Source of the DNA: Pelagerythrobacter aerophilus
Lineage (GTDB): Bacteria > Pseudomonadota > Alphaproteobacteria > Sphingomonadales > Sphingomonadaceae
Direction of reading: 5' to 3'
Length of the DNA stretch: 64,000 nucleotides
Assembly: GCF_003581645.1 (NCBI RefSeq)
Contig: NZ_QXFK01000017.1
Span: forward strand, 1-64,000
Of this stretch, positions 50,980-60,780 are shown piece after piece. Numbering within the stretch: the stretch's first letter is position 1; each line of letters starts with the position of its first letter. The notes beneath the pieces were generated by a model that worked only from the letters and a program-made list of their open reading frames with translations, searched no databases and was not told the DNA's origin. Both the position numbers and the translations under genes were made by a program.

Positions 50980-52290
50980 ATGGCTGAGCCGCTGCGCATC
51001 GCGCTGGCCGGGCTCGGCACAGTGGGGGCGGGCGTGATCCGCCTGCTCGAAACCAACGCCGCTCTGCTGCGTGCCCGCTCCGGGCGCGAGATGCGGATCG
51101 TCGCCGTCAGTGCGCGCGAGCGCCACAAGGACCGCGGCGTCGATCTCTCGCCCTTCGCCTGGGTCGATGACATGGCCGAACTCGCCGCGCGCGATGATGT
51201 CGACGTGGTGGTGGAGCTGGTTGGCGGATCGGACGGGCCTGCTCTGGCGCTGGCCCGCAAGGCCATCGCTTCGGACAAGGCGCTGGTCACCGCGAACAAG
51301 GCAATGGTCGCGCACCACGGGGCCGAACTGGCCGCCGCCGCCGAACGGGCGGGGACGGCGCTCAAGTTCGAAGCGGCGGTCGCGGGCGGTATTCCTGTGG
51401 TCAAGGCGCTGCGCGAAGGCGCGGCCGCGAACGCCATCGGGCGCATCTACGGCATTCTCAACGGCACCTCGAACTACATCCTCTCGACCATGGAGGCGAC
51501 CGGCGCCGGCTTCGGCGAGACGCTGGCCGAGGCACAGAGGAAGGGGTTCGCCGAGGCCGATCCCGCCTTCGACATCGAAGGCACCGACGCCGCGCACAAG
51601 CTCGCGATCCTGGCCGCGATCTGCTTCGGCGCCGAGGTCGATTTCGCCGGCGTGACCTGCGAGGGCATCACCCGCGTGCGGGCCGAGGACATCGCCCGCG
51701 CCGACACACTCGGCTACGTCGTGCGCCTGATCGGCATGGCCGACCTGGAAGCGGGAGATGACGGCACGACCGCGCTGCTCCAGCGGGTCAGGCCATGCCT
51801 CGTTCCCAAGGGCCACCCGCTCGCGCACGTCACCGGAGCGACCAACGCGGTCGTGGCCGAGGGCAATTTCTCCGGGCGCCTGCTGTTCCAGGGCGCGGGC
51901 GCGGGTGCCGGGCCAACCGCGAGCGCAGTCGTCGCCGACCTGATCGACATCGCGCGAGGGGAGATCGGCGCGCCGTTCTCGATCCCTTCGGCCGAGATGG
52001 CGCCTATGCCGCGCGCCGAGGCAGGGCACCGCACCGGCCGCACCTACCTGCGTTTCACGGTCGCCGACCGCCCGGGCGTGTTGGCCGAAATGACCGCCGC
52101 GATGCGCGACGCGGGCGTCTCGATCGAAAGCCTGATCCAGCAGGGCCGGCAGGAGGAAGGCGGCGAGGTCCTCGTCGCAATGGTCGCGCATGAGGGTCCC
52201 GAGCGGAACGTGCAGCACGCGCTCGAGCTTCTGCGCGGCTCCGACAGCTTCACTGCCCCGCCGCTGTCGATGCAGATCCTCGGGGACTGA
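50980..52290 (+). CDS. hom: Homoserine dehydrogenase
   Basis: A 436-residue NAD(P)-dependent enzyme reducing aspartate semialdehyde to homoserine for threonine, methionine and isoleucine synthesis. The Rossmann motif is IALAGLGTVGAGVIRLLE near residue 7; catalytic-domain landmarks are TANKAMVAHHGAEL, FEAAVAGGIPVVKALREG and the ILNGTSNYILSTM segment. The C-terminal ACT domain (TGRTYLRFTVADRPGVLAEM near residue 350) supports feedback control by threonine. The start at 50980 leaves 89 bp after the previous gene. Confidence 0.96.
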   Translation: MAEPLRIALAGLGTVGAGVIRLLETNAALLRARSGREMRIVAVSARERHKDRGVDLSPFAWVDDMAELAARDDVDVVVELVGGSDGPALALARKAIASDKALVTANKAMVAHHGAELAAAAERAGTALKFEAAVAGGIPVVKALREGAAANAIGRIYGILNGTSNYILSTMEATGAGFGETLAEAQRKGFAEADPAFDIEGTDAAHKLAILAAICFGAEVDFAGVTCEGITRVRAEDIARADTLGYVVRLIGMADLEAGDDGTTALLQRVRPCLVPKGHPLAHVTGATNAVVAEGNFSGRLLFQGAGAGAGPTASAVVADLIDIARGEIGAPFSIPSAEMAPMPRAEAGHRTGRTYLRFTVADRPGVLAEMTAAMRDAGVSIESLIQQGRQEEGGEVLVAMVAHEGPERNVQHALELLRGSDSFTAPPLSMQILGD

Positions 52291-52293
52291 TCT

Positions 52294-52839
52294 CTACTGC
52301 GGCGGCGGGTCCGCTGTGGGTTCCGGCTCTTCGGAAGCCGGCTCCTCCGGCTCGGGCTCCCCGTCGTAGCCGCGCGGCGCAAGCCCGCGCCCGACGCGCG
52401 CGGCGTCGGAGCCGGGCGGGGTCTCGGGCAGCTCCTCGAAGTCGATCATGTAGGCGGGCGGCGCCGGGCACGGCGGAATCACGCACATGCCGGAGATGGT
52501 GGCGGGTCCCTTGAAGATTCCCGGCCCGGAAACGTCGGGCGCCTTGGGATCGCCCTTGTTCATCGTCGCCGCGGCGTATTCGTTCTCGGAGTCTTCGTCG
52601 GAGCGGATGCGAAACTGCGATTGTTCCTCCAGCCGCGCGCAGACGACGATCTCGTCTCCCTCGGGCTGCTCGCAATCGGGTTGTGGGGCCGCAGGCGGCG
52701 GCGGGCCATAGGCGTCGCGGGTCGCCTCGAACGCCTGCTCCACCGGATCGGTCACACCCGGGTCCGGATCGCCCGTCTGCGCCGCGGCGGGTGCGGCGAA
52801 GAGGAGGCAGGCGGCAAACGCCAGGTGGTTTCTCGACAT
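52294..52839 (-). CDS. Secreted proline/glutamate-rich hypothetical protein
   Basis: A 181-residue exported protein. The signal peptide is MSRNHLAFAACLLFAAPAAAQ. The mature sequence has EIVVCARLEEQSQFRIRSDED near residue 65, ATMNKGDPKAPDVSGPGIFKG near 90 and MCVIPPCPAPPAYMIDFEE near 115, which I recall as conserved among sphingomonads; four cysteines may pair. The tail from residue 150 is acidic and proline-rich and probably disordered. Convergent with hom (3 bp gap). Function unknown. Confidence 0.7.
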   Translation of the reverse strand: MSRNHLAFAACLLFAAPAAAQTGDPDPGVTDPVEQAFEATRDAYGPPPPAAPQPDCEQPEGDEIVVCARLEEQSQFRIRSDEDSENEYAAATMNKGDPKAPDVSGPGIFKGPATISGMCVIPPCPAPPAYMIDFEELPETPPGSDAARVGRGLAPRGYDGEPEPEEPASEEPEPTADPPPQ

Positions 52840-52895
52840 TCCCGCTCCCGCTGTCTAAGCGCGCTTCCAAGCACTCCCGGAGGACTGAATCCAGT

Positions 52896-53879
52896 ATGAA
52901 TAGCAAGAATCCGCCTGCCGGCTCGCAGCTCGATCGCGTCCTCGTGCTTGAACTCGTCCGCGTCACCGAAGCCGCCGCGATCGCCGCGAGCGAGCTGATC
53001 GGGCGCGGCGACGAGAAGGCGGCCGATGCCGCCGCGGTCGAGGCGATGCGCCACGCTTTCGACCAGCTCGATATCGACGGCACCGTAGTCATCGGCGAGG
53101 GCGAGCGCGACGAGGCGCCGATGCTCTACATCGGGGAGAAGGTGGGCGGCGCCCCGGGCAAGGGGCCGAAGATCGACATTGCGCTCGATCCGCTGGAAGG
53201 GACCACGATCACCGCCAAGGCCGGCCCCAATGCGCTCGCGGTGCTCGCCGCGGCAGAAGAGGGCTGCCTGCTCAACGCGCCCGACACCTACATGGACAAG
53301 CTCGCGGTCGGGCCCGGCTATCCGGAAGGGATCATCGATCTGGCCAAGACGCCGACCGAGAACGTCTGCGCCGTGGCCGCAGCCAAGGGCGTCGAGCCCA
53401 AGGACATCATCGTCTGCGTGCTCGACCGGCCCCGGCACGCCGATCTGATCGCCGAGCTGCGCGGGCTCGGCTGCGGCGTGGTGCTGATCGGCGACGGCGA
53501 CGTTGCCGGGGTGATCGCGACGACCAATCCGGAAACCACGATCGACATGTACATGGGCCAGGGTGGAGCGCCCGAAGGCGTGCTCGCAGCCGCCGCGCTG
53601 CGCTGCGTCGGCGGGCAGTTCAACGGCCGCCTGGTGTTCCGCAACGAGGACGAGAAGCGCCGCGCGGCCAAGTGGGGCATCGAGGACCTCGACCGGATCT
53701 ACAAGCTGGAGGATCTCGCCAAGGGCGACTGCATCTTCGCCGCCACCGGCGTCACCTCGGGCTCGCTGCTCGAGGGCGTGAAGCGCCTGCGCGGCGGCAA
53801 GATGACCACCGAAAGCGTCGTCATGCGCGCCAGCAGCGGCACCGTCCGCTGGATCAAGGGCGAGCACCGGTTGGTCTGA
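52896..53879 (+). CDS. glpX: Fructose-1,6-bisphosphatase class II
   Basis: A 327-residue GlpX-type phosphatase of gluconeogenesis. Landmarks are [23 protein letters not shown], the metal-binding [21 protein letters not shown] near residue 66-86, [21 protein letters not shown] near 95, and [18 protein letters not shown] near 220. The start at 52896 ([20 protein letters not shown]) is preceded by CGGAGGA at slightly long spacing and fits family length; the frame upstream overlaps the divergent hypothetical gene. Confidence 0.95.
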   Translation: MNSKNPPAGSQLDRVLVLELVRVTEAAAIAASELIGRGDEKAADAAAVEAMRHAFDQLDIDGTVVIGEGERDEAPMLYIGEKVGGAPGKGPKIDIALDPLEGTTITAKAGPNALAVLAAAEEGCLLNAPDTYMDKLAVGPGYPEGIIDLAKTPTENVCAVAAAKGVEPKDIIVCVLDRPRHADLIAELRGLGCGVVLIGDGDVAGVIATTNPETTIDMYMGQGGAPEGVLAAAALRCVGGQFNGRLVFRNEDEKRRAAKWGIEDLDRIYKLEDLAKGDCIFAATGVTSGSLLEGVKRLRGGKMTTESVVMRASSGTVRWIKGEHRLV

Positions 53880-54003
53880 TCGTCCCTATTTGCGCCTTAC
53901 GGCGAAAACGGGGAGGATCGGGTGCCCCCTGTTGCAATCGCGTGACGCCCGGCTAAGCGGGGCGGACCGATTCCCGCCGCAGCAACCGAAGGTACCCCGC
54001 GCG

Positions 54004-54939
54004 ATGAAGATCATGTCCGGCAACTCGAACCTGCCGCTCGCGCGGGCGGTCGCCGCCTATCTCGAGATGCCGCTGACCGACGCCAGCGTCCGCCGCTTCG
54101 CCGACGAGGAGGTCTTCGTCGAGATCCACGAGAACGTGCGCGGCGAGGATGTCTTCCTGATCCAGCCGACCAGCTTCCCGGCCAACGACAACCTGATGGA
54201 GCTGCTGATCTGCATCGACGCGCTCAAGCGCGCCTCGGCCAAGCGGATCACGGCGGTCGTGCCCTACTTCGGCTATGCCCGGCAGGACCGGAAGCCCGGC
54301 CCGCGCACACCGATCTCGGCCAAGCTGGTCGCCAACCTGATCACCCATTCGGGGGCCGACCGCGTGCTTGCGGTCGATCTCCACGCCGGGCAGATCCAGG
54401 GCTTCTTCGACATCCCCACCGACAACCTCTACGCCGCACCAGTCATGGCCGCCGACATCCAGGCGCGCTACGGCGACCGTGACCTGATGGTCGTCAGCCC
54501 CGACGTTGGCGGCGTGGTCCGCGCCCGCGCGCTGGCCAAGCGGCTCGACAACGCGCCGCTCGCGATCGTCGACAAGCGCCGCGACCGCCCGGGCGAGAGC
54601 GAGGTCATGAACATCATCGGCCAGGTCAAGGGGCGGCACTGCATCCTGATCGACGACATCGTCGATTCGGGCGGCACGCTGTGCAACGCGGCGCAGGCCC
54701 TGCTCGATCAGGGTGCTACCTCGGTTGCGGCCTATATCACTCACGGCGTTCTCTCGGGCGGCGCGGTGGCGCGGGTCGACGGCTCGGCGCTGACCGAGCT
54801 GGTCATCACCGACACGATCCGCCCGACCGACGCGGCACAGGACTCCGCCAAGATCCGCATCCTCACGGTCGCCCCGCTGATCGGCGAAGCCGTCCGCCGC
54901 ATCGCCGACGAGAGCTCGGTCTCCAGCCTGTTCGATTGA
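54004..54939 (+). CDS. prs: Ribose-phosphate pyrophosphokinase
   Basis: A 311-residue enzyme making PRPP from ribose 5-phosphate and ATP. Motifs are complete: [20 protein letters not shown] at the start, [58 protein letters not shown] and the PRPP loop [22 protein letters not shown] near residue 215. The start 54004 gives normal length. PRPP feeds apt, purine and histidine synthesis genes also seen in this window. The stop shares a base with the next start (TGATG). Confidence 0.96.
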   Translation: MKIMSGNSNLPLARAVAAYLEMPLTDASVRRFADEEVFVEIHENVRGEDVFLIQPTSFPANDNLMELLICIDALKRASAKRITAVVPYFGYARQDRKPGPRTPISAKLVANLITHSGADRVLAVDLHAGQIQGFFDIPTDNLYAAPVMAADIQARYGDRDLMVVSPDVGGVVRARALAKRLDNAPLAIVDKRRDRPGESEVMNIIGQVKGRHCILIDDIVDSGGTLCNAAQALLDQGATSVAAYITHGVLSGGAVARVDGSALTELVITDTIRPTDAAQDSAKIRILTVAPLIGEAVRRIADESSVSSLFD

Positions 54940-55751
54940 TGGTGAGCGTCAGCGATCTCGCGCTCGCCAACCGGCTGGCCGATGCCGCCGGAGAGGCGAT
55001 CCGGCCGCTGTTCCGGGGCGAATGGGCGGAAGAGCGCAAGAGCGATGCGACGTTCGTGACCGAAGCGGACCGCGCCGCCGAGGCGGCAATGCGCGCGATC
55101 ATCGAAAGCGAGCGGCCCGACGACGGAATTATCGGCGAGGAATACGGCAACCGCAATCCGGGTGCCGCGCGCCAGTGGGTGCTCGATCCGATCGACGGCA
55201 CGACCAGCTTCATCGCCGGGCGGCCGATCTTCGGCACGCTGATCGCGCTGATGGAAGGCGGCTGGCCGGTGCTCGGCGTGATCGACCAGCCGGTGCTGCG
55301 CGAGCGCTGGGTCGGGCGCGTCGGTCACGAGACGACTTTCAACGGCAAGCCGGTTCGTTCGGCGTCCTGTCCGGAGCTCTCCAACGCGGTGCTTGGCACG
55401 ACCAGCCCGCATTGCTTTTCGGGTGAGCAGGTCGATGCCTTCATGAGCCTCGCCAAGGCGGTGGCCGAGCGGAAGATCGTCTATGGCGGCGATTGCTACA
55501 GCTACGGTCTCGTCGCCTCGGGCCATATGGACCTGGTGTGCGAGGCCGGCCTGCAACTGCATGATTTCGCGGCGCTCGTGCCAGTGGTCGAAGGCGCCGG
55601 CGGAACGATGTGCGACTGGCAGGGCGAACCGCTCAACGCCCATTCGACCGGCGAAGTGCTTGCGATCGGCGATCCTGCGCGGCTCGAGGACGTGATCGAG
55701 GCGATGGCCGGTGCTGCGCCCGGGGCAGGACACGGGCACTCGCACGGTTAG
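54939..55751 (+). CDS. hisN: Histidinol-phosphatase, inositol monophosphatase type
   Basis: A 270-residue phosphatase of the inositol monophosphatase superfamily, HisN type. The metal motif WVLDPIDGTTSFIAGRPIFGTL is near residue 83-104, GEEYGN precedes it, and HDFAALVPVVEGAGG near residue 207 completes the site. The GTTSFIAGRP form and GGDCYSYGLVASGHMDLV are typical of HisN, which dephosphorylates histidinol phosphate. The start overlaps the prs stop by one base, and PRPP is the first substrate of histidine synthesis, which fits. The C-terminus ends in a short His-rich tail (GHGHSHG). Confidence 0.88.
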   Translation: MVSVSDLALANRLADAAGEAIRPLFRGEWAEERKSDATFVTEADRAAEAAMRAIIESERPDDGIIGEEYGNRNPGAARQWVLDPIDGTTSFIAGRPIFGTLIALMEGGWPVLGVIDQPVLRERWVGRVGHETTFNGKPVRSASCPELSNAVLGTTSPHCFSGEQVDAFMSLAKAVAERKIVYGGDCYSYGLVASGHMDLVCEAGLQLHDFAALVPVVEGAGGTMCDWQGEPLNAHSTGEVLAIGDPARLEDVIEAMAGAAPGAGHGHSHG

Positions 55752-55787
55752 CCAAATGCTAAGCCCTGCGCGCTAACCCTCGCGCGC

Positions 55788-57794
55788 ATGGCGACGACAG
55801 CTTTCGACGGCGGCCTTTTCCCCGAGCCCGAAGCCCCGCGTGCACGTGGGGCCTGGGTGCGCCTGGCAGCCGCGTTCCCTTTCGCGCTGATGATGCTCGT
55901 CTCGCTGATCGAGCTGGCGCTAGCCGACCGCAAGTACGGCCTGTTCACCGGCGGTTTCGGCCAGTCGCGGGCGGTTGACGCGCCGGGAGAGATCGCACTG
56001 TTCCTGGCAGGCTATGCCGCTGCGCAGGCGGTGATCGGGCTGGCCGGATGGGCGCTCTCGCTGCACCTCGCGCGTCGCGGCCCCGCCTGGGCACCGTGCT
56101 TCGTCTTCGCGCTGGTGGGCGGCGCGCTGTTCTGCGGGCTGCTGGCCGCGCAGTACCAACTCCATTCCTACTTCAGCGATGCGGTCGGCTTCGCCCTTCT
56201 CAAGCAACTCGGCGGCGGGAGCCTGGTCGACGCGATCCTGTTCGGACTGAGCGAGATCGGTGTGGCGCTGCTCGCGCTCGCCGCGCTGGCGGCGGGCGCC
56301 TGGGCCGCATGGAAGCTGCTCGCGCGGCTGCTGCCGCCGGACATGCAGCGCTTGAGCGCCCCTCGGCGCTCGCTGTATGTCGCGGCGATCGTCCTATTTC
56401 TCACCGCTGCCTTCGCCATCCCGCGCACCGGCAACGACGCGGCTTTCGGGCTCAACCGCACGCTCGCCTGGCAGGCGCTCACGGGCACGCTCGACCTCGC
56501 GAGCGACGTGGACCTCGACGGCTATGGTCTGTTCGGCATCCAGCACGACACGGCGCCGTTCGACGGCAGCCGCCATCCGCTCGCTCTAGACGTACCCGGC
56601 AATGGCGTGGACGAGGACGGCTACGGCGGCGATCTCGCGCTCGTGCCGCTCGCGGCGCCGCTCGGACCTCAGGTCTTCACGGGGGATCGTCCGCACGTGG
56701 TGATCGTGGTGATGGAATCGACCCGCGGCGACGTGCTTGGCAAGCGCATAAACGGCAAGCCGGTCGCGCCAAACCTAGAGGTGCTCGCGGCGGCGGGCAG
56801 TGCGGCCTATCCCGCCTACAGCCACGTCGGCTTCACCACCGAATCGCTCAAGTCGATCTTCTCCGGCCAGCTCGCCCCGCGCACGGGCGACCCGTCGCTG
56901 TTCCGCGACCTGAAGGCGAGCGGCTATCGCATCGGGGTGTTCTCGGGCCAACCGGAGGATTTCGGCGGCATTTCCGAAACGGTCGGCATGCGCGAGAGCG
57001 CCGACGTCTATGTCGATGCCGAGGGTTTGCGCGACAAGCGCGCGTTCGACTTCGCCGCACAAGGCAGCCTGCTAGTCGACGAAAGCCACCTGCTCGCCGC
57101 CTTCGACCGAACGCTCGGTAAAGAGGATTGGCAGGCACGGCCTCACTTCGCCTATTTCAACTTTCAGTCGCCGCACTTCCCTTATCATCACGACGGCGTT
57201 CCGGCGCGCGTCACCGACGCGCCCATCGAGCGCGGTGCGATCGGTGCCGCCCGTGCGGAGGACGTGCAGGCGACGTACTGGAATGCGGTCGCCAACGCCG
57301 ATGCCTGGCTCGGCGAAGTCGTCCGGCGGCTCAAGGCCAAGGGTGTGTGGGACGATACCCTGCTGATCGTCACCGGCGATCACGGCGAAGACTTGTTCGA
57401 GGACGGCTTTCTCGGCCACGGCCACGTGATCAACACGCGCCAGTTCGGCACGATGCTGGTCGCCAACCGGCCGGGTCTTCTGCCGCCTGCGCCGCTCGCG
57501 CTGGCCGACTATCGCGCGATCCTGACCGCGGCGCTCCGCGGCGAATCGCCGTCCGCGCCGGCAGCCGCTCCTTTCCTCCACATCGGTCCGCTCGACACGC
57601 CGACCGCGATCGGGCTGGCGGGGAAAGGCACGCTCACCCGCCTGCGCCTCGACACCGGCGAGGCCTGTCTGGTTGAACGCCACAAATGCGCCCCGCACAC
57701 GACTTTCACCGGCGCGGCCAAGGCGCGGATCGAGGCCCTGATCGCCCGCTGGGGGTCCGAACGCTGGCGCGCACGCCAGCGCGGCGAGCGCTGA
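55788..57794 (+). CDS. Membrane sulfatase/phosphotransferase-family enzyme with MopE-like acidic motif
   Basis: A 668-residue protein with about five membrane segments in residues 1-215 and a periplasmic alkaline-phosphatase-superfamily domain from about 300: HVVIVVMESTRGDVLGKRI, SHVGFTTESLKSIFSGQLAP near the nucleophile, FAYFNFQSPHFPYHH and LIVTGDHGEDLFEDGFLGHGH with metal ligands. This resembles LtaS/OpgB or sulfatase-type enzymes. Between the two parts (about residues 238-287) lies DVDLDGYGLFG ... DVPGNGVDEDGYGGDL, similar to the MopE/thrombospondin-type acidic metal-binding motif. It follows hisN by 36 bp. The substrate is unknown. Confidence 0.8.
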   Translation: MATTAFDGGLFPEPEAPRARGAWVRLAAAFPFALMMLVSLIELALADRKYGLFTGGFGQSRAVDAPGEIALFLAGYAAAQAVIGLAGWALSLHLARRGPAWAPCFVFALVGGALFCGLLAAQYQLHSYFSDAVGFALLKQLGGGSLVDAILFGLSEIGVALLALAALAAGAWAAWKLLARLLPPDMQRLSAPRRSLYVAAIVLFLTAAFAIPRTGNDAAFGLNRTLAWQALTGTLDLASDVDLDGYGLFGIQHDTAPFDGSRHPLALDVPGNGVDEDGYGGDLALVPLAAPLGPQVFTGDRPHVVIVVMESTRGDVLGKRINGKPVAPNLEVLAAAGSAAYPAYSHVGFTTESLKSIFSGQLAPRTGDPSLFRDLKASGYRIGVFSGQPEDFGGISETVGMRESADVYVDAEGLRDKRAFDFAAQGSLLVDESHLLAAFDRTLGKEDWQARPHFAYFNFQSPHFPYHHDGVPARVTDAPIERGAIGAARAEDVQATYWNAVANADAWLGEVVRRLKAKGVWDDTLLIVTGDHGEDLFEDGFLGHGHVINTRQFGTMLVANRPGLLPPAPLALADYRAILTAALRGESPSAPAAAPFLHIGPLDTPTAIGLAGKGTLTRLRLDTGEACLVERHKCAPHTTFTGAAKARIEALIARWGSERWRARQRGER

Positions 57795-57968
57795 GAAGCC
57801 GTTTCTACGCCCGGACGCGCTACGCGAACGAGCGCCCGTTCATCGCGCTTGCCATTTGCCCCGTTTGTGCCTAATGGCGCGCGCTTCACCGACACGCATA
57901 CATCTGCCGGTCTGGCCGAAAGGGCTGCCAGGGCTGGCTAGGACGTGTTTCTGAAACAGGAGACGAAA

Positions 57969-58172
57969 ATGCCCAAACTGAAGACCAAGAGCGGCGTGAA
58001 GAAGCGCTTCAAGCTCACCGCGACCGGCAAGGTCAAGCATGGTGTCGCCGGCAAGCGCCACCGCCTGATCAGCCACAACGCCAAGTACATCCGCCAGAAC
58101 CGCGGCACCACCGTCCTGTCCGATGCGGACAGCCGCACGGTGAAGAAGTGGGCCCCCTACGGCCTCGATTGA
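57969..58172 (+). CDS. rpmI: 50S ribosomal protein L35
   Basis: A 67-residue basic ribosomal protein with the standard start [21 protein letters not shown] and the [17 protein letters not shown] segment. The start at 57969 is preceded by AACAGGAGACG, a good ribosome binding site; a frame extension of eight residues upstream is unlikely. rplT follows after 31 bp. The infC gene often upstream of rpmI is absent. Confidence 0.97.
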   Translation: MPKLKTKSGVKKRFKLTATGKVKHGVAGKRHRLISHNAKYIRQNRGTTVLSDADSRTVKKWAPYGLD

Positions 58173-58203
58173 GCCCGGTTTTTGGATTTAGGAGTACCAG
58201 CAC

Positions 58204-58563
58204 ATGCCTCGCATCAAACGCGGCGTTACCACGCGCCAGAAGCACAAGCGGATTCTCGACCAGGCCAAGGGCTATCGCGGTCGCCGCAAGAACACCATTC
58301 GCATCGCCCGCCAGGCGGTCGAGAAGGCCGGGCAGTATGCCTACCGCGACCGCAAGGTTAAGAAGCGCAACTTTCGCGCGCTGTGGATCCAGCGCATCAA
58401 TGCGGCGGTTCGCGCCGAGGGCCTGACCTACTCGCAGTTCATGCACGGCGTTAAGCTCGCCGGCATCGAGCTCGACCGCAAGGTCATGGCCGACCTGGCG
58501 ATGAACGAAGGCGGCGCCTTCCAGTCGATCATCGCCCAGGCGAAGAAGGCCCTTCCGGCCTGA
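58204..58563 (+). CDS. rplT: 50S ribosomal protein L20
   Basis: A 119-residue ribosomal protein that binds 23S rRNA early in assembly. It begins [19 protein letters not shown] and has [35 protein letters not shown] in the first half, with [23 protein letters not shown] in the second. Standard length. It ends the rpmI-rplT operon, followed by an intrinsic terminator. Confidence 0.97.
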   Translation: MPRIKRGVTTRQKHKRILDQAKGYRGRRKNTIRIARQAVEKAGQYAYRDRKVKKRNFRALWIQRINAAVRAEGLTYSQFMHGVKLAGIELDRKVMADLAMNEGGAFQSIIAQAKKALPA

Positions 58564-58596
58564 CGCATTAGAGTTTCGAACCCATCGATGCTCAAG

Positions 58597-58642
58597 AGAG
58601 GGCGCGGCAGGCACATCGCCTTCCGCGCCCTCTAAGTTTTTT
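58597..58642 (+). terminator. Intrinsic terminator after rplT
   Basis: AGAGGGCGCGG (58597-58607) pairs perfectly with CCGCGCCCTCT (58623-58633) across a 15-nt loop, followed by AAGTTTTTTGG. An 11-bp GC-rich stem plus six U residues makes this a strong terminator of the rpmI-rplT transcript. Confidence 0.9.
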
Positions 58643-58721
58643 GGGGCCTAGTCGCTTCCCACCGCTCCCTGCCATCGGTATCCTGCGCAGGCAGGGGGCA
58701 AAACGGGCGCGAGCAACAGGG

Positions 58722-59603
58722 ATGGCGACGCAATGCGACATCGCGGTGCGCTTCCACGCACCGCCAGCGGATCTCGCGAGGTTCTTCACGACCTTCTACC
58801 GGGTCGAGATCACCGTCGCGCACGGCGAGCGGGTGGCCGATGCCTTGCAGCCCGAATGGGGCAACTTGCGCTTCTTCACAGGCGATCTGCCCGTCACCCG
58901 CTCGGTGAGCGGAGACGAAGTCCGCGGCGCCGACTTCGTCCCCACCGGCCCCAGCACGAGCCCGCTTGAATTCACGCTGGGCAACACGCGCATCTGGGGC
59001 ATCGGGCTTCTGCCGCTGGGCTGGAGCACGTTCATCGACTGCCCCGCCGATCGGATGGCCAATCGCGTGTTCGACGGCCGTGCCGAGCCGGCCTTCGCAC
59101 CTTTCGTACCGCTCGCGGACGAGCTGACCGGCAGTGCGGAGCGCGAGAGCCGCGAATACGACCGGCTGGTCGCGTTCTTCCGCCATGAAGCGCCCCGGCA
59201 CGGCCCCGAAGACCCGCGCATTCAGGCGATCCACGCGATGCTGCTGGAGGAAGACCTGCCCGACGTCGCCACACTGGCCGAGCGGACGGGCCTCAACCAG
59301 CGCACGCTCGAGCGGATTTCGCACCGTGCGTTCGGCTTTTCGCCCAAGCTGCTCCTGCGGCGCCAGCGCTTCATGCGCAGCCTCGCCGCCTTCATGGTCC
59401 AGCCCGATGCGCGCTGGAGCGGCTCGATCGACGGGCGCTATTGCGACCAGTCCCATTTCGTGCGCGATTGCCACGCGTTCCTCGGCATGGCGCCGAGCGA
59501 ATATGCGGCGATGGATCATCCCGTCATAGCCAGCTTCCTGCGCGAACGTCTCCGCCTCCACGGCAGCCCGGTGCAGACGCTCGATAGCCCCGGTCGCGGC
59601 TGA
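58722..59603 (+). CDS. AraC-family transcriptional regulator
   Basis: A 293-residue regulator. The N-terminal half is an AraC-type sensing region without a clear ligand motif (VRFHAPPADLARFFTTFYRVE at the start); the C-terminal half has two helix-turn-helix motifs: DLPDVATLAERTGLNQRTLERISHRAFG near residue 180 and DGRYCDQSHFVRDCHAFLGMAPSEYAA near residue 250. Start 58722 (MATQCDIAVRFHAPP) is chosen over an upstream in-frame ATG at 58641 that falls in the rplT terminator. It stands alone between rplT and pheS; its target is unknown. Confidence 0.85.
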   Translation: MATQCDIAVRFHAPPADLARFFTTFYRVEITVAHGERVADALQPEWGNLRFFTGDLPVTRSVSGDEVRGADFVPTGPSTSPLEFTLGNTRIWGIGLLPLGWSTFIDCPADRMANRVFDGRAEPAFAPFVPLADELTGSAERESREYDRLVAFFRHEAPRHGPEDPRIQAIHAMLLEEDLPDVATLAERTGLNQRTLERISHRAFGFSPKLLLRRQRFMRSLAAFMVQPDARWSGSIDGRYCDQSHFVRDCHAFLGMAPSEYAAMDHPVIASFLRERLRLHGSPVQTLDSPGRG

Positions 59604-59667
59604 CGCTGGCCCGCGCGCGCGATGGCGCTTTGCGTTGGCGCGGATTTGGCGCTAGCGGGCCATCGCG

Positions 59668-60780
59668 ATGAGTGAACTGCAAACCCGCAAGGACCAAGCG
59701 ATCGCGGCCATCGACGCCGCCGAAACTCTGGACGCGCTCGAGGCGCTGCGTGTCGAGGCGCTGGGCAAGCAAGGCTGGATCAGCCTGCTGCTCAAGACGC
59801 TCGGCCAGATGTCACCCGAGGAGCGGCAGAGCCAGGCGCCGGCGATCCAGGCGGCGCGGGGCGAAGTCGCCGATGCGATCGCCGCGCGCAAGGCCGCGCT
59901 GGAGAATGCCGAGCTGGACCGCCGGCTGGCGAGCGAGACGCTCGACCTCTCGCTGCCCGCACCCCAGGCGCCGCGTGGCTCGGTCCATCCGGTCAGCCAG
60001 GTGATGGACGAACTGGCGGAGATCTTCGCCGACCTCGGCTTCTCGGTCGCCACCGGCCCGGAAATCGAGAACGACTGGCACAACTTCACCGCGCTCAATA
60101 TGGCCGAGACCCATCCGGCGCGGGCGATGCACGACACGTTCTACTTTCCCGATCGCGACGCGGAGGGTCGGCAGATGCTGCTGCGCACGCACACCTCGCC
60201 GGTACAGATCCGCAGCATGGCGGAACAGGGCGCTCCGATCCGGATCATCGCGCCGGGCCGCGTCTATCGCTCCGACAGCGACGCGACGCACACGCCGATG
60301 TTCCACCAGATCGAAGGCCTGGTGATCGACCGTGACATCCATCTGGGGCACCTCAAGTGGACGCTGGAGACTTTCCTCAAGGCCTTCTTCGAACGCGACG
60401 ATATCGTGCTCCGCCTGCGCCCGAGCTACTTCCCCTTCACCGAACCGTCGGTGGAGGTCGATGTCGGCTGGCAAGAGGTGAACGCCAATGGAATCAGGCG
60501 CCGCGTGCTCGGCGGCGATGGCGACGCCCCCGGTCACGGGTGGATGGAGCTGCTCGGCAGCGGCATGGTCAATCGCCGGGTGCTCGAATTCGCCGGGCTC
60601 GATCCTGATGAGTGGCAGGGGTTCGCCTGGGGGCTGGGCGTCGACCGCCTTGCCATGCTGAAGTACGGCATGGACGATTTGCGTGCCTTCTTCGACGGCG
60701 ACGCACGCTGGCTCGCCCACTATGGCTTCTCGGCGTTCGATCAGCCGTCCCTCTCGGCCGGCGTGGGAGCGCGCGCATGA
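59668..60780 (+). CDS. pheS: Phenylalanyl-tRNA synthetase alpha subunit
   Basis: A 370-residue class II synthetase subunit with an N-terminal coiled coil and a catalytic domain. Landmarks: [22 protein letters not shown] near residue 105, [26 protein letters not shown] (motif 2 region), [23 protein letters not shown] and the ending [22 protein letters not shown] (motif 3). Together with PheT it charges tRNA-Phe. pheT begins inside the stop codon (ATGA overlap). Confidence 0.96.
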   Translation: MSELQTRKDQAIAAIDAAETLDALEALRVEALGKQGWISLLLKTLGQMSPEERQSQAPAIQAARGEVADAIAARKAALENAELDRRLASETLDLSLPAPQAPRGSVHPVSQVMDELAEIFADLGFSVATGPEIENDWHNFTALNMAETHPARAMHDTFYFPDRDAEGRQMLLRTHTSPVQIRSMAEQGAPIRIIAPGRVYRSDSDATHTPMFHQIEGLVIDRDIHLGHLKWTLETFLKAFFERDDIVLRLRPSYFPFTEPSVEVDVGWQEVNANGIRRRVLGGDGDAPGHGWMELLGSGMVNRRVLEFAGLDPDEWQGFAWGLGVDRLAMLKYGMDDLRAFFDGDARWLAHYGFSAFDQPSLSAGVGARA

